This document shows positions 1-9,975 of a DNA stretch of 64,000 nt, piece after piece. The DNA is from Arion vulgaris (taxonomy: Eukaryota; Mollusca; Gastropoda; Stylommatophora; Arionidae), in contig CM036759.1 of NCBI GenBank assembly GCA_020796225.1, positions 70,519,512-70,583,511 of the forward strand. The letters are read 5' to 3'. The notes beneath the pieces were generated by a model. The model was given only the letters and a program-made list of their open reading frames with translations. It was not told the DNA's origin and searched no databases. The translations under genes were made by a program, and so were the position numbers. Position 1 is the stretch's first letter; each line of letters opens with the position of its first letter.

Positions 1-159
1 GGGGCTTAGGGAAGTTACCCTTCTAAAAAAGGGAGAACAGAAAGCGGGTGTGCTGTCTTACATGTAGATGCATAACTGGCACAAAATACAACTCTCTAGG
101 CTCGAATCACATACATGCCACAATGAGTGGTTTACAATATAGAGCGTTTGAAGAAGAAT
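1..159 (+). mobile_element. SINE-D copy, 5'-cut by window edge
   Basis: The sequence matches the other SINE-D copies here (for example 51035-51290) from the GGCTTAGGGAAG block through the TAACTGGCACAA block and the CTCGAATCACATAC block. It ends in a short GAAGAAGAA tail at about 150-159, which sets the + orientation. GGCTCGAATCA resembles a Pol III B box, so a tRNA-related origin is possible but not shown. The window starts inside the element. Confidence 0.8.
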
Positions 160-1014
160 CTGACATTTATGAAGGTTGCGTGGTAGTTAGTTACTTAATT
201 GACGTGACATAGCTCCAAAGAGACCCATAGGTGCTCAGTATCCCTTAACAAGTGTCGAAAGGTATGCATACTGATGGTTCCTGTAGCTCACCAATTTAAA
301 CAAATTGCTCTCTAGTTATGGTTGTATGAGGGAGACGATTGAATGGATGTAACTTGTATTTCTAGAGAAGATAATTTTGGAGAGAATGACGCCGTGAAGA
401 AGAATATTAGGAAGTTCTAGAAGACGATAGGTGCTAGCTGGCATTGACGATCTGAGAATGACTGCTGCTAACGCCGGTCTTTTTGCACAGAACAGAGAGT
501 TTTTCAGGACTGCTGTCATGAGCGACAAGTTCCGGAAGAGACAAGCTACTTGATGATGATAAATCGATGGTAAATTTTGGGTAAATTTGTTTGCTACAGG
601 AGAACAAAAAACTATTTCATAAATCGTTGAAATTGTGGCACAACGGTCAAGTCTCTTGCCATTATCACCTATATACGTCACAGCGCAGTGCTTGCAAATG
701 ATGGCACAGATAACATAGCGGGAATCGTTGTTTTTGCCAACTCATCATCATAAGTAACGAGTCTGTATCAGATAAGTAAATCTATTACTTCACAGAAAGT
801 CACACTAGACAGTACCGAAGTAGCTCAGAACATTGAATCTGTACGCGACTCTGCATCTAGATCTTAATTAAGATTAGTCTGAAAGCCACCAAAGCAAAAT
901 TGGAGAAGATGACCGTGTTTCAGATTCAGATTGAAGAGATCAAAAATGCAGAAACAAGATTTTTGGGAGAACTGTGTAACCAGGAGATAAAAGCTAAGAC
1001 ATGTTTTAAATCTT
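160..1014. other. No recognisable feature
   Basis: I see no repeat, element end or protein motif here. Short open frames on the minus strand (316-681, 926-1132) show no family motif and no coding-like composition, so I do not call them genes. Confidence 0.5.
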
Positions 1015-1018
1015 GACG

Positions 1019-1740
1019 CCCCTGTGCGGTGTCAGGCCCGTAAGGAAGCAAAAATAGTACCACTGCGATCTTCAAGACATGTCGTAAGAGGCGATTGATG
1101 TAGGGGCCTAGGAAGCTACCTAGTAAGTACAAAGCATCACAGAAATCGGATGTGCTGGTCTACTTGTGAAAACACGTAATCACCAAGTACTGTAGTTTTA
1201 CAATTACAAAACAATGACAAAATAAGCAACGTTTCGAACAACAAGGCCTTTATCAAGCAAACAAACAACAGGAGTGACGAATTTAAAAAAAACAAATATG
1301 TTCGACTACATACAAACGTTTCTAATGAAAATCTGACTGTGTTACATTTATTTCGTTATTCGTTTTTATTCCCAGATTTTCATTAGAAACGTTTGTATGT
1401 AGTCGTCCATATGTTTTTTAAAATTCGTCACTTCTGTTGTTCGTTTGCTTGATAAAGGCCTTGTTGGTCGAAACGTTGCTGTATTTGTCATTGTTTTTGT
1501 AATTTGTACAACTACAGTACTTTGTGATCACGTGTTTTGCCAATCAAATAGTTTTACTGCAGTCTCATCTATTTTGGGAATGGTCTACTTGTAGGCGTAT
1601 AACTGGCACAACTTACAATCGCTCTTAGGCTCAGATCACATACAAATTAAACAGAGTGGTTAACAAGTGGTCGATGTGGAGCGTTCGAGAAAGAAGAGAA
1701 GGAAAAAGAAGAAGAAGAAGGAGAAAGAAAGACATCTTGA
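1019..1740 (+). mobile_element. SINE-D copy interrupted by a PLE insertion
   Basis: The left part (about 1019-1167) holds the CATGTCGTAAGAGGCGA block. The right part (1581-1740) resumes at the same place with the AACTGGCACAA and TTAGGCTCAGATCACA blocks and a GA-rich tail (1689-1735). The break falls in the element's short palindrome (GCCTACAAGTAGGC in the consensus), and the two sides share a 12-bp duplication. Confidence 0.85.
1168..1580. mobile_element. Penelope-like element ends in inverted orientation, inserted in SINE-D
   Basis: Two PLE 3'-end segments face each other: about 1175-1320 reads as the reverse complement of about 1380-1545, with a short AT-rich centre. The arms match the 3' UTR of the coding PLE copies at 12.5 and 26.8 kb, including the TTGATAAAGG...CGAAACGTTGC motif. 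The insert is flanked by a direct repeat TGGTCTACTTGT at 1156-1167 and 1581-1592. PLEs are known for terminal-repeat rearrangements and variable-length target duplications. A near-identical arrangement lies at 42052-42365. Confidence 0.85.
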
Positions 1741-1745
1741 TGTTG

Positions 1746-2045
1746 AGCGTCTGACCGAAGTGAGTAGAGCGTGGCTTCCATTCCAGAGACCCAGGTTCAA
1801 TACACGGTAAGACCACGGAGTTTTTTCTGTTGGGGTATAAAGAAGAATCGTAATTTGAACAATCTCACTGCAACTGCACTATCTATGCGGCCATTAAATT
1901 TGACAGACACACCTCCCCCCTGTCCTACACCGCCCCAAAAAGTGGTAGTACGTGCAGTCAACAGTTCTACACGTTTGACTACTCAACATTATTAACTTAT
2001 CACTACTAGCTGTTTAAAAAGATAAGAACAGGCTGCAACTGCCAT
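1746..2045 (+). mobile_element. Candidate tRNA-derived SINE (family unnamed)
   Basis: The A-box-like stretch TGACCGAAGTGAGTAGAGC (1752-1770) is followed about 23 bases later by the B-box-like AGGTTCAATAC (1793-1803), as in a tRNA head. The rest carries no known motif and matches no other copy here, so family membership and the 3' end are unsure. Confidence 0.45.
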
Positions 2046-2049
2046 GATA

Positions 2050-2237
2050 AATTAATTTTGAAGATTAATAAAACCTGAAAATTTTTCACAAAAATACGTC
2101 TGGGACCCTCGCTGGTGCTACGTAGTTCGTGCACTGCCGCTGAGATCTTCTCATGTAAGAAAGAGATCGGAGCACACATGGTTACTCATCGACGTGCAAT
2201 GATTAAGGTCCTATCAATCAATCAATCAATCAATCAC
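2050..2237 (+). mobile_element. SINE-B 3' part with (ATCA)n tail
   Basis: It matches the 3' half of SINE-B (compare 56745-57010 and the reverse of 31861-32275): GCACTGCCGCTGAGATCTTC, then AAGAAAGAGATCGGAGCACA, then ATGGTTACTC. A tetranucleotide (ATCA)n tail at about 2213-2236 marks the 3' end. The tRNA-like head is missing. Confidence 0.85.
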
Positions 2238-2620
2238 TAACATGAATTAGTATTATAGCAACGTTTTGGAGTGAGATTTGAACATTTCACAAAGCTGCAG
2301 AGAAACAGATATTTGTTCATATAAATGTTACAGAAGAGAACTCTGTATATCATGGGCAGAGTAGAGAACAAATAGATCTATACATAAAGAACTCAAAATC
2401 AAAGAAATCTGGCTGACAAAGCGGCGGAGAAGATCGGTTTGCAAAGTTCTACTCAAAACAAGCTATTGGATGATGTTAACTCTATTGAGGCGACAAACCA
2501 CATAACAAGCCGCTCATACAGTATCAATTTTCCTATAATGCCCCTTCAGCAGCCATGATGTTTTATATTAAAATTTAATGAAAAGTATTTATGCTATCCA
2601 TATGATTCTATTTGTGAATC
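2238..2620. other. Mostly unassigned; faint LINE RNase H trace
   Basis: Around 2395-2560 one + frame reads NLADKAAEKIGL, which resembles the segment after the last RNase H aspartate in I-like LINEs. It is too short to assign. Nothing else is recognised. Confidence 0.3.
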
Positions 2621-2624
2621 CACC

Positions 2625-2975
2625 TTTGTCAACACCCTGTCGCAGAATGCCCAAGTGAGATGGGCTGGTCACGTTGCTCGTGTGCCTGATAAACGCATCC
2701 CAAAACAGTTGATGTATGGTGAGCTTGAAGAGAGCAGATGTTCAGCTGGTGGACAGAAAAAAACGCTTGAAAGACACTCTTAAAGTGTCTCTGAAATGCT
2801 TTGATATAGACACCACCTGCTGGGTATCACTGGCACAAGATGGTCAAATGTGACACTGCAACAACACAAGAGGAACTCGCATAGCTGAGAATCATCGTGC
2901 CATTGAAGCACAGAGAAAACGAGATGCACGAAAAAAACAGAACACACAACACCCACATATTCAACCTTGTGAATA
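2625..2975 (+). pseudogene. LINE-R: C-terminal fragment of a LINE reverse transcriptase protein
   Basis: The + strand reads VRWAGHVARVPDKRIPKQL, then GGQKKRLKDTLKVSLKCF, then AENHRAIEAQRKRDARKK. This is the region downstream of the RT palm/thumb in RTE/CR1-type LINEs, where RW-GH-RM, a GxxKKRxKD stretch and a basic tail are typical. The catalytic RT core and endonuclease are absent, so it is a 5'-truncated relic that cannot move itself. A second copy (45640-45950) continues into a C2H2-like end that is lost here. At about 2975 the sequence switches to LINE-H. The assignment rests on motif recognition; the clade is an inference. Confidence 0.8.
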
Positions 2976-3850
2976 TTCAACCATGGCTGAGTCAGGCGGA
3001 AGATACGCTTAGGAACATATGTGATCCTTCCGGAATTGAAACAGGAGAGGAATGGATTGCTGTGCCGTCTCAATTTCCGACTGCTTTCACCGTTATTACA
3101 TCTATTAAGAAAAACTGCGAACAAATTAATCTATCACTGATTAACGTGGAGGTTGAGGCCCTCTTGAATGACATCATCAATGATACAGATTAGTTATTTA
3201 CACCGATGGTTCAGTCATTCGCCAACAACGCTGTGCGTGGGCTTTTCAGCACGCTCAGGAGGAAAAATAATAAGAGAGGCCAGTGGGGCCTACGCAACAA
3301 CCACAAGTAGCTTGACAATGGAGGTTCGGGCGGTTACGGAGGCGGTGAACTGGTTGGCATCTCACAATTACTCTCGTGTTTTCATACTCAGTGACTCCAT
3401 GAGCATTATTCGTAAAGTCGAATCAGGAATGGTGAGAAGCAACTGGATGGAGGTACTGGTACAGACAATGATCAGAGAAATCACCTTCATTTTTGTCCCT
3501 GGGCACGCAGGAGTTAGGGGTAATGAACGGCTGATAGATTGGCTGGCTTGGCTACAATATCAGAGGGAGCTGCAATGGATCGAAGTGACATTCTTCATGC
3601 ATTGAGAGAGTCTTTCCGAACAGAGAGTTTCAGGGCTGTGAATCCCACTCGCTGACCAGATTGAGAGATGGGTGTCAATATTGGTGCAGCCCGAAAAGAA
3701 GGACATACTAAATATGCAAAGAGATTGATTAATCAACATCGAACTGGTGTGTTGGGTCGCTGGACGCTGCTGGATTTGTTGAGACGGAGATCTGAGCACC
3801 TATGGACATGTCTGGAGTGCTATGATGATAGTCCTCATATAACTGATAAC
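2976..3850 (+). pseudogene. LINE-H: RNase H domain and C-terminal end, broken
   Basis: This is a relic of an I-like LINE with a C-terminal RNase H, the enzyme that degrades RNA in the RNA:DNA hybrid during retrotransposition. The first catalytic aspartate is seen as YTDGS near 3200, in a different frame from the rest, so there is a frameshift. The glutamate lies in MEVRAVTEAV, the second aspartate in LSDSMS, and the last region reads VPGHAGVRGNE followed by LIDWLA. The usual final D is not clear. The end carries RWTLLDLL, RRRSEHLWTC and a C-x2-C-like tail, as in the 54.5-kb copy (KWTL, RRTEHEWECPMC). Several frame changes show that it is dead. It abuts the LINE-R relic upstream. Confidence 0.85.
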
Positions 3851-3914
3851 TGATTAATTGATATAGAATAGTGTTATGGTGACTTACATGAAGAAAGGTT
3901 ATCAAAGATTATGT

Positions 3915-4148
3915 TAAGACATCCAAGTGGCTAAGTGCCTGCCTTGCGTTCCAGAAGTCGTGGGTTCGAATTTGGATCGCGCCGTCCTGTTCTTGATTGA
4001 ATTTTTTTCAGAGACTCTTAGGATTGTTGCCGGCGCTACAGATTTCGTGCATTGTCAAGACTCGGCGAATGGCGTCCAATTTTTGCTGAGAAGGACCGAG
4101 TCATATAAGGTAAAACCCGGTGCAATGAAATCAATCCTCCGGCTTTAG
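3915..4148 (+). mobile_element. SINE-A copy
   Basis: The tRNA-like head has an A box around 3927-3938 (TGGCTAAGTGCC) and a B box at 3962-3973 (GGGTTCGAATTT). The shared body follows: GATTGTTGCCGG, TTCGTGCATTG, GGACCGAGTCATA and GTAAAACCCGGTGCAATGAA. Other copies are at 18.1, 28.1, 33.2, 41.4 and 44.4 kb. Confidence 0.9.
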
Positions 4149-4151
4149 GTC

Positions 4152-4415
4152 CTTAGACTTCTTCTTCTTCTACGCTCCATAGTGACCACTTGTTAAGCCT
4201 ATCTGTGTGATTTGTATGTGATCTGAGCCTAAGAGCGATTGTACGTTGTCCCAGTAACGCGCCTACAAGTAGGCCAGCACTTCCGATTTCAGCAACTCTT
4301 TTTATTTACTAGGTTAGCTTCCTATGCCCCTACCTCAGTCGCCTCTTACGACATGCCTTGTAGGTAGCAGTATTACTATTCTTTGCTCCCCTTGCGAGCC
4401 ATGGCAATGCACGAG
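4152..4415 (-). mobile_element. SINE-D copy
   Basis: On the minus strand it runs from the GCAAGGGGAGCAAAGAATAG start through CATGTCGTAAGAGGCGACTG and CGCTCTTAGGCTCAGATCAC to a GAAGAAGAAG tail, seen as CTT repeats at about 4159-4170. Nearly full length. Confidence 0.9.
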
Positions 4416-4524
4416 ACCGTATAGATCAGAAATTTACTCTAAATTATTCAACAGAGGATATCAAACAAGTTGTAATTCCTCCCCCCCCCCTTCCACCCTC
4501 ACAAAACCCCAAACAAAATTACAT

Positions 4525-4829
4525 TTTTTTTCCGATCCAGAAGCACTTGAGCTTTTCAGCTCTTTGGCTCGGTGACATAGACATCGTAACCTTCGGCTCG
4601 TGCCGGACATCAACCCTTCGGTTCGGTGACATGACACGAACCTTGGCTGGTGCCATGACATCGTAACCTTCGGTTCGGTGACAGACATCGTAACCTCGGT
4701 TCGGTGCCACGAACACCGTAAATCTGGGGAATCTGTGGTTTTTCTGCCATCCCGCGGAATTGAACCCGCACACACAGAGGGATTGTCACCCGTAGTCCAA
4801 CGCGCTACGTACACGCTGGGCAGACGGGC
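4525..4829 (-). mobile_element. SINE-E copy with internal amplification and 13-bp target duplication
   Basis: The tRNA-like head reads on the minus strand from 4829, with a B box as GGGTTCAATTCCGC near 4750-4763. The body ends in an A-rich stretch (T-rich on +, 4524-4531). The direct repeat AACAAAATTACAT at 4512-4524 and 4830-4842 marks a clean insertion. A unit of about 30 bp (CACCGAACCGAAGGTTACG type) is repeated about five times with decay at 4560-4720. The copy at 16162-16375 has only two such units. Confidence 0.88.
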
Positions 4830-4842
4830 AACAAAATTACAT

Positions 4843-5374
4843 AAAGATTACTTACAATATTCGATATTACGGGTAAGCTCTACTAATCTCACGATAAGGA
4901 TCTCTTCCAGCGTTGCTAGTCAAACCGCAGCCATATTTATCATTTTGTAGATTTATCAGATCAAGCAAGTTAATAAGTTTGTGATTCTGACTAGAGCAAG
5001 TTCTCATTATTGAGAAATTGCCTTTCTAGAATGAGAATATCTTCATTCTTCTACATTTGTCGTCACACTGCTACCGGGCTTCTCTACGTGCATTGCCTTT
5101 TATTTCTTTTTTTCCAGACCTGATTTGCCTTACAGCTTCAGGGTAAGAAGAGACTTCTATAACGGGTTTTTGTATGCGCTTCATAAACAATCTCTTTCGT
5201 TGCCTCTAGTATCTCTGAGGTTCACCTATTTTATGTTCATTTATTAACGAATTACTATTGTACAAAAAGTGACTGTGTTTAGTTGTTTAATTTTTGTGTA
5301 GTGATTATATAGACGATATTTCCAGCGAACGAAAGAAAGAATCTAGTGTACTTGTTTTTCTATCTTCTTTTGTT
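4843..5374. other. Mostly unassigned; short LINE relic at about 5140-5260
   Basis: 5140-5260 matches, in the same minus orientation, the segment at about 43237-43340 (AAGAGACTTCTATAACGGG, then GTATGCGCTTCATAAA) that lies inside a LINE C-terminal relic. The rest shows nothing I recognise. Confidence 0.45.
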
Positions 5375-5500
5375 GACACACTGCTACCGGGTTGTTGTCA
5401 CATGGTTGTCAGTCGTCACACTGCTACCGGGTTGTTGCACATGTGTCATGTACGGTCACAGCTTGCTACCGGGTTGTGCTTGCACACTGCTGTCATGTCG
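5375..5500. repeat. Degenerate short tandem repeat
   Basis: CACACTGCTACCGGGTTGTTG occurs three times with decay at a spacing of about 40-45 bp. A lone related copy sits near 5066. Confidence 0.6.
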
Positions 5501-5546
5501 TGTTTTATGTTTTTGTTTTCCGTTGTTCTGGTGGCTTGAGTGATTG

Positions 5547-6083
5547 TTATTTTTTCTCTTGCTTTATTTTTATTCTGCTATGCCATCTAACCATCTTTTC
5601 CGTGGTCTTCCTCTCGCCTTTTCTCCTGATGTTCTGTTGTAGAAGACTCTGTATACTGTGGAGTTTGGATGCATTCTTATTAAGTGGCCAAACCACTTCA
5701 TTCTTTGTTTCTCTATATAATTCAAGCAATGTTCTGCGTCAACTTTCTTTCTTATGCTGATGTTGGTGACTCCGTCTTTTCTGGTGCTGTTGGCAACGTA
5801 TCGCAGGCACCGCATTTCACATGTAGTTATTTTTGTGACTGCGCTTTGCTCATTGTCCATGTTTGGCTCTGGTAACACAAGGTAGGTATAAAATGATGTT
5901 GATCATCTGTTGTTTAGCTGTCAGTGAATTTGTGGGGCCTAAACAGTGGGCTAGCTGGTAGGTTACAACATTTCTTTTGCACTCTAGCCTCTATCTCTCT
6001 ATCTAGTCTTCCGTCTTCTGTGAATATGCTTCTAAGTATTTGAATTCTTGCACTTGGTTTATTGGTGAATATCTTCATTCGGT
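5547..6083 (-). pseudogene. LINE reverse-transcriptase C-terminal relic
   Basis: On the minus strand the upstream part reads SIFTEDGRLDREIEARVQKK, the segment just after the RT palm in RTE/CR1-type LINEs. Downstream come TCEMRCLRYV, RMKWFGHLIRM and GRPRKRWLDGIAE, the usual C-terminal KWFGH and GRPRKRW motifs. The two parts are in different frames and the RT catalytic core is missing, so this is a dead, 5'-truncated copy. Its 5' edge runs straight into the 20-bp minisatellite at 6084-6212, whose first unit reads on as element sequence. Clade is not resolved beyond RTE/CR1-like. Confidence 0.85.
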
Positions 6084-6212
6084 CACACCCGGATATCTGC
6101 ATTGCACACCGGATATCTACATTGCACACCGGATATCTACATTGCACACCGGATATCTACATTGCACACCGGATATCTACATTGCACACCGGATATCTAC
6201 ATTGCACACCGG
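6084..6212. repeat. 20-bp minisatellite, about 6.5 copies
   Basis: The unit is CACACCGGATATCTACATTG. It continues the reading of the adjacent LINE relic (minus strand DIRCAMQISGCDRMKIF), so it looks like an expansion of element sequence. Confidence 0.95.
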
Positions 6213-6360
6213 AATCTATGACTACGATTCTGATTTCCTTTTTCCCCATTTCAAATTCGTTCATTTACAGCCAGAAATATCGGTCTCAGTATCCATTGAC
6301 ACGGAACATGTACGTAGGGTTCGATCTTCCTTTTTCCTCAGTTCAAATTCTTCTGTAGGA
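6213..6360. repeat. Imperfect direct duplication of about 89 bp
   Basis: TTTCCTTTTTCCCCATTTCAAATTC at 6235 and TTCCTTTTTCCTCAGTTCAAATTC at 6328 are each followed by GAAATATCGGTCTCAGT (6273 and 6361). The second copy leads into the 63-bp array. Motif strings are shortened in places by mismatch. Confidence 0.65.
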
Positions 6361-6655
6361 GAAATATCGGTCTCAGTTCCATGGAGGAGATTGAGCGAGT
6401 TGTCCAGGATAGAGCGGTATGGAGAAATATCGGTCTCAGTTCCATGGAGGAGATTGAGCGAGTTGTCCAGGATAGAGCGGTATGGAGAAATATCGGTCTC
6501 AGTTCCATGGAGGAGATTGAGCTAGTTGTCCAGGATAGAGCGGTATGGAGAAATATCGTATCAGTTCACTGAGAGATGGAGTTGTCCAGATAGAGCGGTA
6601 TGGAAATTGCTTCAGGCCCAATGTAACGTATAACGGTACAAAGGAATTCATTAAA
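6361..6655 (+). repeat. 63-bp array made from the RTE-1 3' coding end
   Basis: Units start at 6361, 6424, 6487 and 6550, the last one decayed. Each encodes [24 protein letters not shown] sequence, which is the end of the RTE-1 protein (compare 8690-8735). The array is followed by the RTE-1 3' UTR (AACGTATAACGGTAC). The period is a multiple of three, so the frame stays open through it. Confidence 0.93.
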
Positions 6656-7811
6656 GTCTCAATACTCACTAAATGACATATTTTCTTTAAAATATCGATT
6701 TTCCAAATATGTTTTATTCTGTTAGATTTATATCTCTAGAATCGAAATCAGTTTAAAAAAATTGAATTTTTTTTTTTTTTAATTTGAAAATGAGATTTTA
6801 AACAGCCCACCCTCACGGAAATTTAACGTTTTTTTTAAGAGGTAATGTCTAGAAATACCGTTTGGTTGGTACTTAGTGATGGGGATCTCTATTCTATAAG
6901 ACATATCGAATTATATATCAAGGTAAAGTACCAGTGTGAGAAAATTGTGAGAGTTCATCCAATTCTATGGAAGCTGAAGCTGCCAAGCTTATTTTTGCCA
7001 GGTCAGTGAGAAAGAGACAACTTTTTATTACCAGTTGCTCTGTGATGGAGATTCCAAAGCTTTTGTAGAGACAAATACATCTCTCAACAATGATATTCAA
7101 ATTGTCAAAGTAGATTTTTCAATCGCATAGCTAAAAAACGTTATCTCATTAGTCTACGTCAATATTTGCCTATATTAAAAATAGTAGTTCTCCCATGCTC
7201 CACATCAAAGAGCATGAGATATCTCAGAAGGAAGGAGGCACATATAATACAGGTGAATTTAACATATAACCATACGGGACGGATGTTCTGTCAATCATAT
7301 AAGCGATTTGTGTGGAAATTCTTTGGTAAGTTAAAGATCTTTTCATATTTCACCAAAAATATTTTTAAATTGCAGTTTTCTCACAATTGTGATTTTCACT
7401 AATTTAGGAAGTGTTCAGTAGGTTAATCTCAGTAACCATTTAAGATATCAATATGAAATTTGGTATACATATAGATCTATCAATACTGAGGGCAGTCAGA
7501 TATAGAAATACAAGTTTTGAGAAATATATTTTTAACACAATATTTTTAGTAACCATAGGTTTCTATTTTTTGGGTAAAACTTGTATATGTCTTATTCGTT
7601 TCACTTCTATTTGCTTGTTATCTGTCCTAGAACAATTTAAAGTTGCTAGCTGCCTAGAACTATGGCTTATGTAAGTATTTCAATTTTTAAAAAAGAATAA
7701 TATGAACTAGTTGTGAGTACTTACCTACTTTACGTCATTGTTTATAATCCAACATGGCCGCAATTACCATGGCAACCCGACAAGTAATTAAATTAAAAGT
7801 TATATAATATT
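6656..7811. other. AT-rich region, nothing recognised
   Basis: There are long A/T runs (for example 6755-6785). Segments such as AATATGAAATTTGGTATACATATAGA at about 7450 (here shortened by eye) look like decayed transposon non-coding sequence, but I find no termini or protein motif. Open frames at 7166-7402 and 7453-7674 lack family motifs. Confidence 0.4.
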
Positions 7812-8095
7812 TCATACCAGACCGTCCCTAGTACTACCTGATAAACAATATTTCATTTGACTGAAAAATAAGGAAGTTAGCAACCGTTTGTCCTGTCTAC
7901 CCTTAATTAGTTTTTCTGTAAAACCACATCTCTGTGGCTTCGGCGATTTTATTGATTGCTTCTTCACTGTCCATGATTCTCTGCCATACATAAGTATTGG
8001 TTCAATATAGCACTGGAGTACTCGTTTCCGCAGTGTCATTAGTAGGGAATTCACGCATAGTGTGTTTTTAATTTTCATACAAGCTGCTTTCGCTT
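7812..8095 (-). pseudogene. LINE RT thumb-region relic
   Basis: The minus strand reads VLQCYIEPILMYGRESWTVKK, the 'Y-E--L-YG-E-WT' segment just downstream of the RT palm in RTE/CR1-type LINEs, then a short basic stretch. There is no catalytic core. The sequence abuts the RTE-1 relic on the other strand. It differs from RTE-1 (ILTYASESWKM at the equivalent place), so it is another LINE family. Confidence 0.75.
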
Positions 8096-8104
8096 GAGCT
8101 ATTC

Positions 8105-8800
8105 TACTCTAAAATAATGAAGACACCTATGGCAAGTAATGCAGATATCACACTGGAATCTAAAATGATAAAAATAACAGAGCAGTTCACCTATTTGGTA
8201 GCAATTTTGATTGCACAGGAAATGTTAAAAAGAAATTATGATACGAATTGGCAAAGCAACATCAGCTTTTAAAAGTCTAAATAAAATATGGAACTGCAAG
8301 TTATATAGTATTAAAACTAAATTACGAATTTTCAATTCAAATGTTGTATCAATCCTAACATATGCTAGCGAGAGTTGGAAAATGACTAAAGATATAGAAA
8401 GCTAAGTTGAATGCATTTGAAAATAGATGTCTGCGAAAAATAATGAATATAAAATGGGACGAATTCAGAAGAAGTGATGAAATCAGAGACATGTCTGGTC
8501 AACCACTAGTGACAACTGTTATAAGAAAGAGAAGATGGAGATATGTTGGGCACACCTTGAGGAGAAGTGATCAACGAATATCAAAGCAGGCATTGAAGTG
8601 GGATGCAAAGGGTTCAAGAAAGAGAAGTCGACCTAAGGAGACCCTGAAACGAACTTTGCTGAGAGAGGCAGGAAATATCGGTCTTAGTTTCATGGAGAAG
8701 ATTGAGCTAGTTGCCCAGGATAGAGCGGTATAGAGAAATTGATTGCAGGCCCCATATAACGTATAACGGCACGAGAGGGATTATTATTATTATTATTATT
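8105..8800 (+). pseudogene. RTE-1: C-terminal third, 3' UTR and (ATT)n tail
   Basis: This is the best-preserved RTE-1 copy here. With frame changes near 8200-8400 the + strand carries LRIFNSNVVSILTYASESW, then RCLRKIMNIKWDEFRRSDE, then RRWRYVGHTLRRSDQRISKQ, and ends in VAQDRAV followed by a stop at about 8733. The 3' UTR is short (GCAGGCCCCATATAACG) and an (ATT)n tail lies at about 8772-8800, as expected for RTE-like LINEs. The endonuclease and RT core are missing, so it is 5'-truncated. Related pieces lie at 6361, 15625, 31030, 36000/38883 and 63465. A stop near 8403 is one of its lesions. Confidence 0.9.
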
Positions 8801-8869
8801 ATACTACTCCTAATCTCTGTTTGACATCTTCCATCTGATGTTACAAATGTTACAAATGTTACCAGATAC

Positions 8870-8998
8870 TTGAATCGATGGACTTGTTTCAGCGTTGTGT
8901 TGGATTAATCAAATAGTTTAGACACACACACACACACAGAGAAATGTGTTGGATTAATCAAATAGTTTAGACACACACACACACACACACAGAAATGT
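8870..8998. repeat. Duplicated block with (CA)n microsatellite
   Basis: GTTGGATTAATCAAATAGTTTAGACA followed by (CA)n occurs twice (about 8898 and 8947), the second with a longer CA run. The first motif is longer than 20 bases in the sequence; its key parts are GGATTAATC and TAGTTTAGAC. Confidence 0.85.
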
Positions 8999-9195
8999 AT
9001 TTATTCTGACAGTCCTCGTATTCTTGTTATTCTTTTTCAGACGCTCCATATCGATCACTTGTTAACCATTCTTTTTTATTTTATATGTGATCTGAGCCTA
9101 AGAGCGATTGTACGTTGTGTGATTTATGCGCCTACAAGTAGGCCAGCACATCCGATTTCTGCGACGCTTTTTATTTACTATAGTAGACTCCAGAG

Positions 9196-9865
9196 CACAT
9201 CCTACAGTCCTGCCATCATACATACACCAACGAAACGAAACATGGCCTCATGAACGAAGATTATACAGCAAGAGCTATGGGGAACTCTCGAGGAACTCCA
9301 ACTGACATGCAGCTTCATAGAGACAACCCATCTCATGGTTTAGACAAGCGTTTCCCAAAGTGGGCGGTACCGTCCCTAGTGGACGCTGAAGTGTTCTAGG
9401 GGGCGTAAGTGGGTTCAGAAGAATTGGGGGTGGTCAGGGATTAGGGTTGGTCACTCCTTAAAAAAAAAATTAATCATAAATAATTTTAAATAAATTATTT
9501 TCGTGATTTTGCGATTGAAAAATCATTTAAAATTTGAATTCTGCATTTTAATTCATGTTATGCCCATCTTACCCGATCCATTTGTTCATCAATTTTCTAT
9601 TTCATGCATATAATCATATGAAAATTGACCATGTATGACAGAAATATATATCAATGTTGTCTATGACAAAGAGAAACAGAGCATGTATATATGTGGGAGG
9701 GGGCGCTGGCAAAATGTTATAATGGGGTGGAGGCGTTGACAAACTGTTATAATGTGGCGTTGTAAAAAATTATGTCATGCAAAGTGGGCCGAAAAAGTTT
9801 GGGAACCTATAGTTTAGATGATCATACGAAACTGAACGCACAGAAGAAGAAAAGATGATTGACTA
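9196..9865 (+). mobile_element. Retroposed fragment inserted in SINE-D, itself hit by a MITE
   Basis: The outer parts (9196-9344 and 9812-9865) join when the MITE is removed. The insert ends in an AGAAGAAGAAAAG stretch, which suggests retroposition with a GA-rich tail. I cannot assign it to a family. Confidence 0.5.
9345..9811. mobile_element. hAT-type MITE, about 467 bp
   Basis: The left end has GTTTCCCAAAGTGGG. The right end has AAAAAGTTTGGGAACC, its imperfect inverted counterpart. The GTTCCCAAA-type terminus with GC-rich shoulders (GGGGGCG) is typical of hAT elements. Flanking GTTTAGAC and GTTTAGAT fit an 8-bp target duplication with one change. There is no transposase. Confidence 0.75.
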
Positions 9866-9975
9866 AGGTAGATTCCTAGGTCCTTACCTCAGTCGTCTCT
9901 TAAGACATGCCTTGTAGGTCGCAGTGTTACTATTTATTGCTCGCTTTGAGAGCCTTGCCACACACCGGAGGAAAA

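Larger units (their letters stand above)
9035..9975 (-). mobile_element. SINE-D copy split by an insertion
   Basis: The tail-side part is 9035-9195 and the start-side part 9866-9975 (minus orientation). Between them lies about 670 bp of foreign sequence. The flanks ACTATAGTAGACTCC and ACTAAGGTAGATTCC look like an imperfect 15-bp target duplication. Confidence 0.8.

Noticed and set aside
1752..1803. A functional tRNA gene
   Set aside because: A- and B-box-like elements are present, but no cloverleaf with paired acceptor ends can be drawn. The same holds for the SINE heads at 3927, 16183, 16755, 32205 and 41827.
4480..4495. Poly-C run as a functional signal
   Set aside because: A single short homopolymer beside a SINE with no second feature. 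It may also be a sequencing artefact.
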